A stretch of DNA of 64,000 bases. Origin: UBA10349 sp003485905 (GTDB lineage: Bacteria; Pseudomonadota; Gammaproteobacteria; Arenicellales; Arenicellaceae). Shown here one piece after another: positions 1 through 7,967 of this stretch (position 1 is the first letter of the stretch; each line of letters starts with the position of its first letter). The notes beneath the pieces were generated by a model, which was not told where the DNA came from, searched no databases, and saw only the letters and a program-made list of their open reading frames with translations. A program made the translations under genes and the position numbers. Location of the stretch: positions 1 to 64,000 of the forward strand of contig CALSLL010000006.1 of NCBI GenBank assembly GCA_943787185.1, read 5' to 3'.

Positions 1-1
1 T

Positions 2-27
2 CTCAACCAGTCGACGCAACACATTGA
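2..27. repeat. Short repeat copy 1, upstream of degQ-like gene
   Basis: A 26-base stretch matches positions 1623-1648 in the same orientation at 22 of 26 positions, including a shared caacacattga end. The two copies bracket the DegQ-like protease gene. No coding function was recognised. It may be part of a dispersed intergenic repeat or the debris of an element end. Confidence 0.45.
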
Positions 28-166
28 AAGCTCGAAACAACTCAAAAACCTAAACTTTTCGTAGACCACTTGAAAAACTAGCTAATCACCCATAATTAGA
101 TTCTGTCTTAAAGAAGAACATCTCTTGTCTTCAAATCTACCTAATAAATCTAGATCGAGGTGAAAT

Positions 167-1537
167 ATGAGACTACCAAGCGCATTAGGGTTCAGCCTAC
201 TAATTGCAATTCTCGCCAGCACTAATACTCATTCGGCCTTACCTAACTATGATTCTCAGGGCGAACCAGTTCCTTCTCTGGCTCCCATGCTAAAACAGGT
301 GAATCCTGCAGTTGTAAACATCTCAACTTTTTCAACACGACAAGCAAATATCAACCCCTTGCTAAACGATCCATTTTTCCGGCGGTTTTTTAATATCCCG
401 AACCAAAGAGGATACCGCCAACAAGTACCGACTAAACGCCAACAAAGCGCAGGCTCCGGTGTCATAGTTGACGCAGACGAAGGTGTTGTTATTACTAACT
501 ACCACGTCATCAAAGGCTCCGATGAGGTACAGGTTTCGCTAATCGATGGCCGCAGTGTTGAAGCCGAAATCACCGGTATCGATCCAGATTTAGATATTGC
601 AATTTTAAAAATCGACGCCGACGATATTTCAGAAGTGCCCCTAGCGGATTCCAGTAATTTAGAAGTGGGTGACTTTGTGGTAGCTATAGGAAACCCTTTC
701 GGTTTAGGCCAAACAGTAACTACAGGCATAGTTAGTGCGCTTGGTCGTACCGGCCTAGGCATCGAAGGTTATGAAGATTTTATTCAAACGGATGCTTCTA
801 TTAATCCCGGAAATTCTGGTGGCGCGCTAGTGAACCTAAGGGGAGAATTAGTAGGGATAAATACTGCCATTATCGCTCCCTCGGGTGGAAATGTAGGAAT
901 TGGTTTTGCCATTCCAATAAACATGGCTGACGCTAGTATGGAGCAAATTTTAAAGAGCGGAGAGGTAAGGCGCGGCCAGCTTGGAGTAGAAATTCAAAAT
1001 ATCACTTCTGATCTGCGCGATGAGTTCGACTTAGAAAATGGACTATTGGGGGTACTGGTCACCACCGTAGAGGAAAACTCACCAGCAAAATCAGCAGGCA
1101 TTATTCCTGGCGATATCATTCTCTCGATCGATGATGAGCCTACTCAGTCTGGAGGCCAATTCAGAAGTCGCGTTGCATCCAAAGAAGTCGGAGATACCGT
1201 CACGGTTAAGATTTTGCGAGATGGAAAAGCTCGTGATGTTGATGCAAAAATAGGTGAATCACATGCAATGGTCGCTGCTAATAGTGAACTACACAACCTA
1301 CTTGTAGGTGCCCATTTCGAAAACAATCCAAATGGGAACGGAGTGGTCGTATCAGCTATAAGCCAAAATACTGCCGCTGCCTATAACGGATTAAGGCCAG
1401 GCGATATTATATTGGGCACTAATCGTCGCCGTGTGAACGATTTGGCTTCATTTAAGCACGCCCTCAGCCTAAATAATTCTTCGGCACTGCTTCAAATTAG
1501 CCGAAATGGTGGATCATTTTTCCTTGTACTACGATAG
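167..1537 (+). CDS. degQ: Periplasmic Do-family serine endoprotease (DegQ-like)
   Basis: Degrades or refolds misfolded envelope proteins in the periplasm. A hydrophobic signal peptide covers about residues 1-24. The trypsin-like domain shows the catalytic triad: His113 in NYHVIKG, Asp143 in DLDIAIL and Ser217 in the GNSGGAL motif. Two PDZ domains follow at about residues 255-345 and 365-456. The length of 456 aa and two PDZ domains fit DegQ/DegP better than DegS, which has one PDZ and a membrane anchor. A GAGG-type ribosome site (tcgaggtgaaat) precedes the ATG. The gene stands alone, flanked by two copies of a short repeat. DegP, MucD and DegQ cannot be told apart safely by eye. Confidence 0.93.
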   Translation: MRLPSALGFSLLIAILASTNTHSALPNYDSQGEPVPSLAPMLKQVNPAVVNISTFSTRQANINPLLNDPFFRRFFNIPNQRGYRQQVPTKRQQSAGSGVIVDADEGVVITNYHVIKGSDEVQVSLIDGRSVEAEITGIDPDLDIAILKIDADDISEVPLADSSNLEVGDFVVAIGNPFGLGQTVTTGIVSALGRTGLGIEGYEDFIQTDASINPGNSGGALVNLRGELVGINTAIIAPSGGNVGIGFAIPINMADASMEQILKSGEVRRGQLGVEIQNITSDLRDEFDLENGLLGVLVTTVEENSPAKSAGIIPGDIILSIDDEPTQSGGQFRSRVASKEVGDTVTVKILRDGKARDVDAKIGESHAMVAANSELHNLLVGAHFENNPNGNGVVVSAISQNTAAAYNGLRPGDIILGTNRRRVNDLASFKHALSLNNSSALLQISRNGGSFFLVLR

Positions 1538-1622
1538 AGGTGACGAACACCAAAAGCGTCATAGGTTTGGTTTGAATGCGATTGGGTATGATTATCGGCG
1601 AATGGCCGCTTTGATTTGCGAT

Positions 1623-1648
1623 TTCAACCGGTCGATACAACACATTGA
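1623..1648. repeat. Short repeat copy 2, downstream of degQ-like gene
   Basis: Direct near-copy (22 of 26) of positions 2-27, lying between the protease stop codon and the following small secreted-protein gene. The 1538-1749 gap otherwise holds nothing I can name. Confidence 0.45.
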
Positions 1649-1749
1649 TTAATTACTTAGCACCAGCATTTGTAGGGCTCTTTTCAAATAGTACGGAGTA
1701 TAACAAAGTGAGAACCACAGAAACCAACCTAAACGAAAAGAATGCAGCC

Positions 1750-2037
1750 ATGAGAACAACATCCGCACTAACCGCTCTCAGTTTCGCTCTCTGTGCGTCT
1801 ATTGTGTTATCAGCCGTGGCGCAACAAGGCGACCCGCGCATGGCTGGCTTTGAGGGTAAAATCGAGCGGACCTTCGATGAGTCGGTCGAGGATTGGCCCG
1901 AGGAACCAGTCACTGGCGAAGAATATAACCATTTTGAAATCCTGGAGACGTTCTTCAATCCTTATGGATTGGTTGGGCAGGCGCTACTGTCACAGATGGG
2001 TCTAGCAGAGAACCAGAGCACTTCAAGCAACCCATAA
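1750..2037 (+). CDS. Small secreted protein of unknown function
   Basis: Encodes 95 aa starting at the ATG at 1750 (MRTTSALTA...). The reading frame is open upstream to 1645, but the signal peptide begins at this Met, so the internal start is preferred. About residues 1-25 form a signal peptide ending near AVAQQ. The mature part is short and acidic (a DESVEDWPEE-type stretch) and ends Asn/Ser-rich. I do not recognise a family. It follows the protease gene but has about 210 bases of its own upstream sequence, so it is probably transcribed separately. Confidence 0.5.
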   Translation: MRTTSALTALSFALCASIVLSAVAQQGDPRMAGFEGKIERTFDESVEDWPEEPVTGEEYNHFEILETFFNPYGLVGQALLSQMGLAENQSTSSNP

Positions 2038-2081
2038 GGAAACTTTTATATTTAGTGGTTTGCCCATCTAAATAATAATCC

Positions 2082-2297
2082 TCATTTCCAACCGTAAAGC
2101 CAGTTCTCATTGTTCTTTAGCTGCATCCATTTTATTGGCGCAGAGCGATTAGTTATAACGGCCTCTATTGAGCAATGAACAACTTCACCTTCCTCGCCAA
2201 GCTCTAGCTCTGTTACCAGAAAATGCTTCTCTTTCTTTAGTGGATTAACCGCGGTCCATTTACTGTTTAGTAATTTCTTAGGATTAATTTTATTCAT
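2082..2297 (-). CDS. Trp-rich small conserved protein (TIGR02450 type)
   Basis: A 71-residue protein with the conserved opening NKINPKKLLNSKWTAV, the central KEKHFLVTE segment and the terminal W-L-YGWK motif. This Trp-containing pattern matches the TIGR02450 family of small gammaproteobacterial proteins, whose function is unknown. It has no signal peptide or membrane segment, so it should be cytosolic. It lies on the minus strand just downstream of the TonB receptor gene, with about 125 bases between, and converges on the small secreted-protein gene. Confidence 0.82.
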   Translation of the reverse strand: MNKINPKKLLNSKWTAVNPLKKEKHFLVTELELGEEGEVVHCSIEAVITNRSAPIKWMQLKNNENWLYGWK

Positions 2298-2423
2298 CGA
2301 TACTCTGTTGCTGGCAGCTACCGTCTAAGTAGTAGTGAGACTTGAGGATATTTAGGTAAAACTTTAGTACCCCGCATAAACAGACAATATGCTCGCGTAT
2401 CTAAGTTCTGATCTTAAACTCAT

Positions 2424-4832
2424 CTACCAGGTACGTTCGAAGATCAGGCCAAACAGCGGAAACGGGCTGTTCTCCTGCTCAATATTAACACCACGCTTCG
2501 GATCGAATTCCTCGGAGGTCTGATTCGGTCCAGCATAGACGTTAATCACGTCTAAAAATGCAATCAAATCAACTGGCCCCAGAGGACGGCGGTAATCCAC
2601 TCGCACGTTTAGAGAATGGTAGTTGTCCAGTCGTAGTGCATTTCTGTCGGTAAGTTCCTTAGAAAAGCGCAGTGGCAAGCCGTCGCCCAGTACGTCATCA
2701 TTTACGATGAAGTCATCCGTCGAGCGGCCAGTAGCGTATTTCCAACGTGCTGCTATCTTCCAGCGCTCGTTGATCTCCCATGCGCCGCCGGCCGCAAAAT
2801 AATGTGCGCGGTTGAAGTCCGAATCGTATTCACCCTGACCATCGTTGTTATCGCGTTTCGCCTGGTTATATGAATACAGCACGTTTGCTGACCAGCCATT
2901 ATTGAACAATCGGGATAGCACCAAATCGGCCCCGTAAGAAAATCCGCTACCCTCGTTCGTTACGCGGGCACTGGTCCTGCCGTCGGCAACCACGAGATTT
3001 TTGAGGTTCTGGTAATAGGCTTCGGCCAGCAGCTTCCAGCCGGCACCAATGCTGCGCTCAAGGCCAAGGCTGAGGTGGCCGATGCGTTCGCTCCCGAGGT
3101 CAAAGTTATCCGGGTTGGAGGCTCGCACCAGGTGTCGTGGTGACTGGTAAAAGACACCGGCGGTCGCCGAGAAGCTGAGCTCCGGCGAATAGCGGTAATT
3201 GGCAGCCAGCCGCGGCGAGAATAGAGATTCGCCGGAAAAACCTTCATAGTCATAGCGCAGCCCAGTCCGCAGGTCCCAGTTGCCGAACTCGAATACCTGC
3301 TCTGCATAGCCGGCATAGGAGCTTTCCTTGGCCTGATAGGCCGAGTTGATGTTTTCCGGGGTCAGTACAATGTAATCCTGACCCGGTGTGCGCGGGTCAG
3401 TCGTGCGATAGACAAAGCGAATCCAGTCGGCATCTAGCAGTGTCGTGTAATCGACCTCGACCTGGCGTAAATGTACACCGGCGCCAAAAGAGCCGAGCGT
3501 ATTCAGGGTCGTGTAATCGCTGCGCCAACCGAACTCGGTTTCTTGCTCGCCGATGGTGATTATATCTTCCCGAACTGGGATCATATCGGGCGCCGTGCCT
3601 TCCGGCACCGAGTTCGGGAAGGCCTCACCTTGGGAGCTAGTCTTGTCGCTGTAGCGGCCGTAGATGCGGTTGATCCACTCACCGGTGTCACCTACCAGGC
3701 TTCGCCAGGTCAGGCCAAGTAGGCCGAGATCCTGCTCGGATTTAAGTAGGTCTACGTCTTCGAAATTGGCAGAATTCAGCACGTTATCGATGTTTCGCTC
3801 ATACTCCTCCGGAGCCATAATGGTGAGCACCTCGAAAGTGTTACTGTCGTTGATATCGGTGACGGTCTTGATCACAATATCCGTCAACGTTGGCGTACCG
3901 ATGTCATTGTCACCGATTAAATCGAAGACGTTGCCAAAATCAAAACGGCGCGCCGTAATAAAGACCGAAGTATCGTCATGAAAGCCGCTTGGACCATCGT
4001 AGGCCAGTTCGACGCCGGCGATGTCTAGACGCAAGCTTGCGCTTGGAGTCGGGCCTCCATCAACCACCTCGAGTTCAAGCAATGAGCCTGAGCGACCACC
4101 ATATTCGGCACTCCAACCACCCGGAGAAAACTCCGCACTGTTGACCGAGCTAGGTGCGAAAATGGAGAAGCGGCCACCGCCACCAATGTCCTCTTCCTCC
4201 CCAAGGGTCTGGTCGAAATGCACGACCTTGTCGAAAGGCAAGCCGTCAACATAAATCAGGTTATCTCTTGGCCCGCGTCCCCGCACGGTGAAGTTGGCAA
4301 ATGCGCCGGAGGAAAATAACCCTGGCATACCGTCGAGGGCACGCATTACGTCACTGCCACTGCCGACTGCACTGCGCAATTCTTCGCGGTTCATGATGGA
4401 CGCGCTGATCGCACCATAAGGGCTTGCGCTTCGGGCACGTGCCAAGACTACGATTTCTTCGAGTTGGCCGGCGCTGATCGCCTGCAACTCCATACGTATA
4501 AAGTTGGCTTTACGCGAGGTGACACGAATTTCCGGTTCAAACCCCTTCACCAGGCCTGTTTTTGACGCCTCCAGTTCATACAGGCCGACTTCCAAGGGCT
4601 CGAGTATGACCATACCGGATTCATCGCTGGTCGCGCTATTTACCGCACCATCTCTTGATTTCACGGTGATACTGACGCCACTGATCGGGCGACTCGTTTC
4701 GGCACTAAATACCTGCACGTGAATCCCACCACTACCTGATTGCGCCGCTACTGGCAAACTAAAAGCAACCGAGAACAATAGAGCGAACAAACCGGCGAGG
4801 GGTAGTAAGCGTTGCAATGGAAGTAGTGTCAT
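2424..4832 (-). CDS. TonB-dependent outer-membrane receptor with carboxypeptidase-like N-terminal domain
   Basis: Outer-membrane active importer powered by TonB. The start is placed at the ATG at 4832 (MTLLPLQRLL...), which gives a proper signal peptide ending in VAAQ; the frame is open 28 codons further. An Ig-like carboxypeptidase-regulatory domain follows (about residues 33-115), then the plug (a VRGRGPRDNLIYVDG stretch is diagnostic), then a beta-barrel ending in an aromatic residue (FERTW). At about 803 aa it has the usual size for the class. The ligand cannot be read from sequence. The segment looks more GC-rich than the neighbouring genes. A decayed IS110 remnant lies just upstream, so the gene may have been acquired or moved. 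Confidence 0.9.
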   Translation of the reverse strand: MTLLPLQRLLPLAGLFALLFSVAFSLPVAAQSGSGGIHVQVFSAETSRPISGVSITVKSRDGAVNSATSDESGMVILEPLEVGLYELEASKTGLVKGFEPEIRVTSRKANFIRMELQAISAGQLEEIVVLARARSASPYGAISASIMNREELRSAVGSGSDVMRALDGMPGLFSSGAFANFTVRGRGPRDNLIYVDGLPFDKVVHFDQTLGEEEDIGGGGRFSIFAPSSVNSAEFSPGGWSAEYGGRSGSLLELEVVDGGPTPSASLRLDIAGVELAYDGPSGFHDDTSVFITARRFDFGNVFDLIGDNDIGTPTLTDIVIKTVTDINDSNTFEVLTIMAPEEYERNIDNVLNSANFEDVDLLKSEQDLGLLGLTWRSLVGDTGEWINRIYGRYSDKTSSQGEAFPNSVPEGTAPDMIPVREDIITIGEQETEFGWRSDYTTLNTLGSFGAGVHLRQVEVDYTTLLDADWIRFVYRTTDPRTPGQDYIVLTPENINSAYQAKESSYAGYAEQVFEFGNWDLRTGLRYDYEGFSGESLFSPRLAANYRYSPELSFSATAGVFYQSPRHLVRASNPDNFDLGSERIGHLSLGLERSIGAGWKLLAEAYYQNLKNLVVADGRTSARVTNEGSGFSYGADLVLSRLFNNGWSANVLYSYNQAKRDNNDGQGEYDSDFNRAHYFAAGGAWEINERWKIAARWKYATGRSTDDFIVNDDVLGDGLPLRFSKELTDRNALRLDNYHSLNVRVDYRRPLGPVDLIAFLDVINVYAGPNQTSEEFDPKRGVNIEQENSPFPLFGLIFERTW

Positions 4833-5045
4833 GGCGTCACAAAGTATTCTTGTATATGCATGGTGATGTATACGTAGGCCATAGAACTGTGGATCATATA
4901 AATACCTATTAGACATTGCGGCAACTAACCTTTAACCGCCACCTGATCGAGCCAATATACTGTTCATGCCTAGGTGTATCAAACGCGTTGATGGCGCCAA
5001 GTGTGCAGTGGTTTACCACAACGCTGGGGGCGGCTAGTTAATCTG

Positions 5046-5180
5046 ATTGGCTTTGGGTGTGCGCTACGTAATCAGCTCGGACCGAATGCTGTGCGTGGCC
5101 TGGATATCCTGTTGTTCAACCCGCTTGACGGTGACGAAACGCATGTTCGGTCGGCTCATGGCTTCGCAGATAGCAACAAG
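5046..5180 (-). pseudogene. Remnant of IS110-family transposase
   Basis: Reading the minus strand from 5180 gives AICEAMSRPNMRFV followed by VEQQDIQATHSIRSELI and, after an in-frame TAG, RTPKANQI. This is the conserved IS110/IS1111-family run that normally reads AICEA..RP.MRFV.vK..EQQ..lalHR.R..L...RTa..NQIRGLL. Only about 45 codons survive, with a stop codon inside and another right after, so it is a dead fragment. The rest of the 4833-5361 gap holds no gene I can support. Confidence 0.82.
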
Positions 5181-5361
5181 TTGTCTTCAATGTCTCAATT
5201 TATTATATATTTTTATGAACTGTTTAAGCTCAAACTCATTTTTATATATTATCCGCCTACATAGGGACACATTATGGACAAAAAGTGCATAACAGTTGTT
5301 TACCATAACTAACAGCATTATCCTTATGACTTATAACTCATAGCCTATAACTGTAAATTTA

Positions 5362-6852
5362 ATGTCCCGCGCAAATATTGGACTAATTTCTGGTATTGCA
5401 TTATTTGCTGTACTTATTCTATTGCCAACACCAGATGGCATGCCTATTGCTGCCAAGTATGTTGCAGCCATTGCTGTACTGATGGCCGTTTTCTGGATGA
5501 CCGAAGCAATCCCTATTCCAGCCACGGCTATGTTGCCCATATTCCTGTATCCATTATTCGGCGTTATGCCTGGCACCCAGGTAACACTTTCCTATGCCAA
5601 TCACTTAATTTACCTATATATGGGTGGTTTCTTAATTGCCGTCACCATGCAAAAGTGGAATTTGCATAAACGGATTGCCCTGCAAACTATAAGGTTTATT
5701 GGAATCACGCCCGACAGGATCGTCCTTGGATTTATGATTGCGACAGGCTTTCTTTCCATGTGGATTAGTAATACCGCTGCATCTATGATGATGGTAACGA
5801 TTGCCATGGCAGTCGTCAGTCAAATAATTCGGGAAATCCAGGCTAATGATTCTATTTCTGTAGATACAAGTATCGGACAGTTCAATTTTGCGGCCGCATT
5901 GATGCTGGGCATTGCCTACAGTGCCTCAGTTGGTGGCGTTGCCACTTTGGTGGGGACTCCCACTAATGCCGTGTTTGCCGGTATTGTTGAGAGCACATTC
6001 GGCATCACTATCAGTCTGGTGGATTGGATGAAAATAGGATTTCCTCTGGCTGTCGTCATGATGTTTATTACCTGGTTTCTCCTGGTAAAAGTAATTTACC
6101 CAAGCGAGATTAAGCACCTGCCCGGCGGCAAGGAAGCAATTTATCGTGAAATAAAACTCTTGGGGGAAATGACAAAAGAAGAAAAGATGGTATTAACCGT
6201 GTTTCTGAGTGTCGCCTTTTTGTGGTTACTGCGTGGCTTTATCAAAATCGATGCTCTTAGTATGGTTGCCGACTCCACCATTGCAGTTGGTGGCGCGGTG
6301 CTGTTATTTATCATTCCTTCTAATTTCAAAAAACGAGAATTTCTACTGGACTGGGACACCGCTGTTAAAATCCCATGGGACATCTTGCTATTGTTTGGTG
6401 GTGGCTTTGCACTGGCAACAGGATTTAGTGAAACGGGATTGACTAGTTATATGGCAACCCGGCTAAACATCCTGGAAGGGACCAGTATCTTTTTGATGAT
6501 TCCCGTAATTGCCGCCTTGATTATCTTTTTAACAGAATTGACATCCAATACGGCCACAAACTCTATAATGCTTCCCATCATGGCAGCATTGGCAGGCGCA
6601 ATGAGCGTGCATCCGTTCGGTTTAATGATAACAACTACAATCGCCGCATCATTTGCCTTTATGTTGCCAGTTGCCACTCCTCCCAATGCGATCGTATTTG
6701 GAAGCCGTTTCATTAACATTGATCAAATGATAAAAGCAGGTATTTGGCTGAACATCATTGGTATTGTTCTAATCTCAATCGTTGTGCTATTCCTGTTGCC
6801 TGCTGTCTGGAATATCGACCTTACTATCAATTCACTCACGTTATCCAATTAA
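5362..6852 (+). CDS. SLC13/DASS-family sodium:anion symporter
   Basis: Inner-membrane uptake of di- or tricarboxylates, or possibly sulfate, driven by sodium. The 496-residue protein is strongly hydrophobic with 11 or more membrane segments. It shows both DASS signature clusters: SNTAASMMM near residue 137 and SNTATNSIMLPI near residue 393. These two SNT motifs bind sodium and the carboxylate in the family. The start ATG is the first in the frame; the Shine-Dalgarno is weak. It stands alone between the IS110 remnant and a convergent DUF6152 gene. The exact anion is not predictable. Confidence 0.9.
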   Translation: MSRANIGLISGIALFAVLILLPTPDGMPIAAKYVAAIAVLMAVFWMTEAIPIPATAMLPIFLYPLFGVMPGTQVTLSYANHLIYLYMGGFLIAVTMQKWNLHKRIALQTIRFIGITPDRIVLGFMIATGFLSMWISNTAASMMMVTIAMAVVSQIIREIQANDSISVDTSIGQFNFAAALMLGIAYSASVGGVATLVGTPTNAVFAGIVESTFGITISLVDWMKIGFPLAVVMMFITWFLLVKVIYPSEIKHLPGGKEAIYREIKLLGEMTKEEKMVLTVFLSVAFLWLLRGFIKIDALSMVADSTIAVGGAVLLFIIPSNFKKREFLLDWDTAVKIPWDILLLFGGGFALATGFSETGLTSYMATRLNILEGTSIFLMIPVIAALIIFLTELTSNTATNSIMLPIMAALAGAMSVHPFGLMITTTIAASFAFMLPVATPPNAIVFGSRFINIDQMIKAGIWLNIIGIVLISIVVLFLLPAVWNIDLTINSLTLSN

Positions 6853-6908
6853 AAATCTCTTGTGTACGCCTAGCGAATACACACCTCAGCATCAGCAGAT
6901 TGTGGCCA

Positions 6909-7925
6909 CTACTGAATAAACCGCCGAGCAACACTCTCATCACAATCTAGCTGTAGCATTTCTAAATGTGGTGAATATTTCCAGGTAAACGTTGCGGTTA
7001 CCGGCTGCGCAAGAAATTCAGGGTCTTCCAGGAAAATATCCACGGATGCATGCGTTCCATCTTCACTGAGGTTAAAGCGTTCCACTACATGTTTTTGCGA
7101 GCCTGATGGAACGCCTGTTCCTGAGCCGTACGGCGAACGATGATCTGCAAAATTACGTGTATCGACTACCAAGGTATCGCCCTCCCAATGCCCAACCGAG
7201 TGGCCTTGTAAAGTACGTTCACCATCGGGTACGCTGGCGCCTTCGTTTGTGGCAGGATCATCAATGTATATGGTCCGAACCGTTCCGTAGAACTCATTAC
7301 GGAATATCACTTGTTCATCACCTAGCTCAAACTCACTTAAGTAAAGGTAGGATGAAAGAACAAATGGCGTCGGCCAGGTAATGCATTGTAGTGTCGGGTT
7401 CAATGTTTGATCGTACCCGGCCCGCGCGGTTTGCCCTTTTGGCGTTAACGGATGGGTCGATAGCGATATAACAAAATTCTTTAACGAAGAGCGCTCACCC
7501 TGCCATACACCGTTTAGGCTGGTTGCGCTGGCAACAGGCCCTTCATGGGTGTCCTGACTGGTCGTGTTCCACGAGGCCATGGAAATACCGTCTGACCCCT
7601 CGACCGATATAAGTAATCCATGCTTAGCATCGGATTTGCGGTCTGGGCTAGCTCGCACGGCGACGCTGTCACCGGGTAAAAACGAATCTCGCGTCCAGCC
7701 ACTGCGCGTCATAACCGGTGTAGGGTCAGTCTCTATCAACCATTCTGCACCACTCTCATCTGCCACGGTCAAATACACATGTGGATTGGTCCACTCAAAC
7801 TCAACCACCGTGCCCTGAAACGCAACGACCTGTGCGAAGTCAAAACCTGAATCGCTATGATGGGCTGGCGTGGCTGCTGAAAACAGTAGCAGTGCGGCAG
7901 CACTGATTAAACACCTATATTTCAC
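6909..7925 (-). CDS. Exported DUF6152 family protein
   Basis: 338 residues with a signal peptide (about 1-21, cleaved before HHSDSGFDF). The mature N-terminus carries the DUF6152 hallmark HHS....F........G.v.....NPHV, a small OB-like beta domain. A longer C-terminal region follows, with GHWEGDTLVVDT and SLHKHVVERF-like stretches common to this group. The function is unknown, and the location is probably periplasmic. Two further homologues and a fragment occur at 21.3-23.6 kb. The gene is separated by 42 bases from the upstream DUF5916 gene on the same strand and probably shares its transcript. Confidence 0.85.
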   Translation of the reverse strand: MKYRCLISAAALLLFSAATPAHHSDSGFDFAQVVAFQGTVVEFEWTNPHVYLTVADESGAEWLIETDPTPVMTRSGWTRDSFLPGDSVAVRASPDRKSDAKHGLLISVEGSDGISMASWNTTSQDTHEGPVASATSLNGVWQGERSSLKNFVISLSTHPLTPKGQTARAGYDQTLNPTLQCITWPTPFVLSSYLYLSEFELGDEQVIFRNEFYGTVRTIYIDDPATNEGASVPDGERTLQGHSVGHWEGDTLVVDTRNFADHRSPYGSGTGVPSGSQKHVVERFNLSEDGTHASVDIFLEDPEFLAQPVTATFTWKYSPHLEMLQLDCDESVARRFIQ

Positions 7926-7967
7926 AGCAAAACCCTCACTCCCGCGCTATCGTTCCACTTGAATTGG

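Noticed and set aside
5001..5264. Plus-strand open frame of 87 codons as a gene
   Set aside because: The opposite strand carries recognisable IS110 transposase codons, and the plus-strand product resembles nothing.
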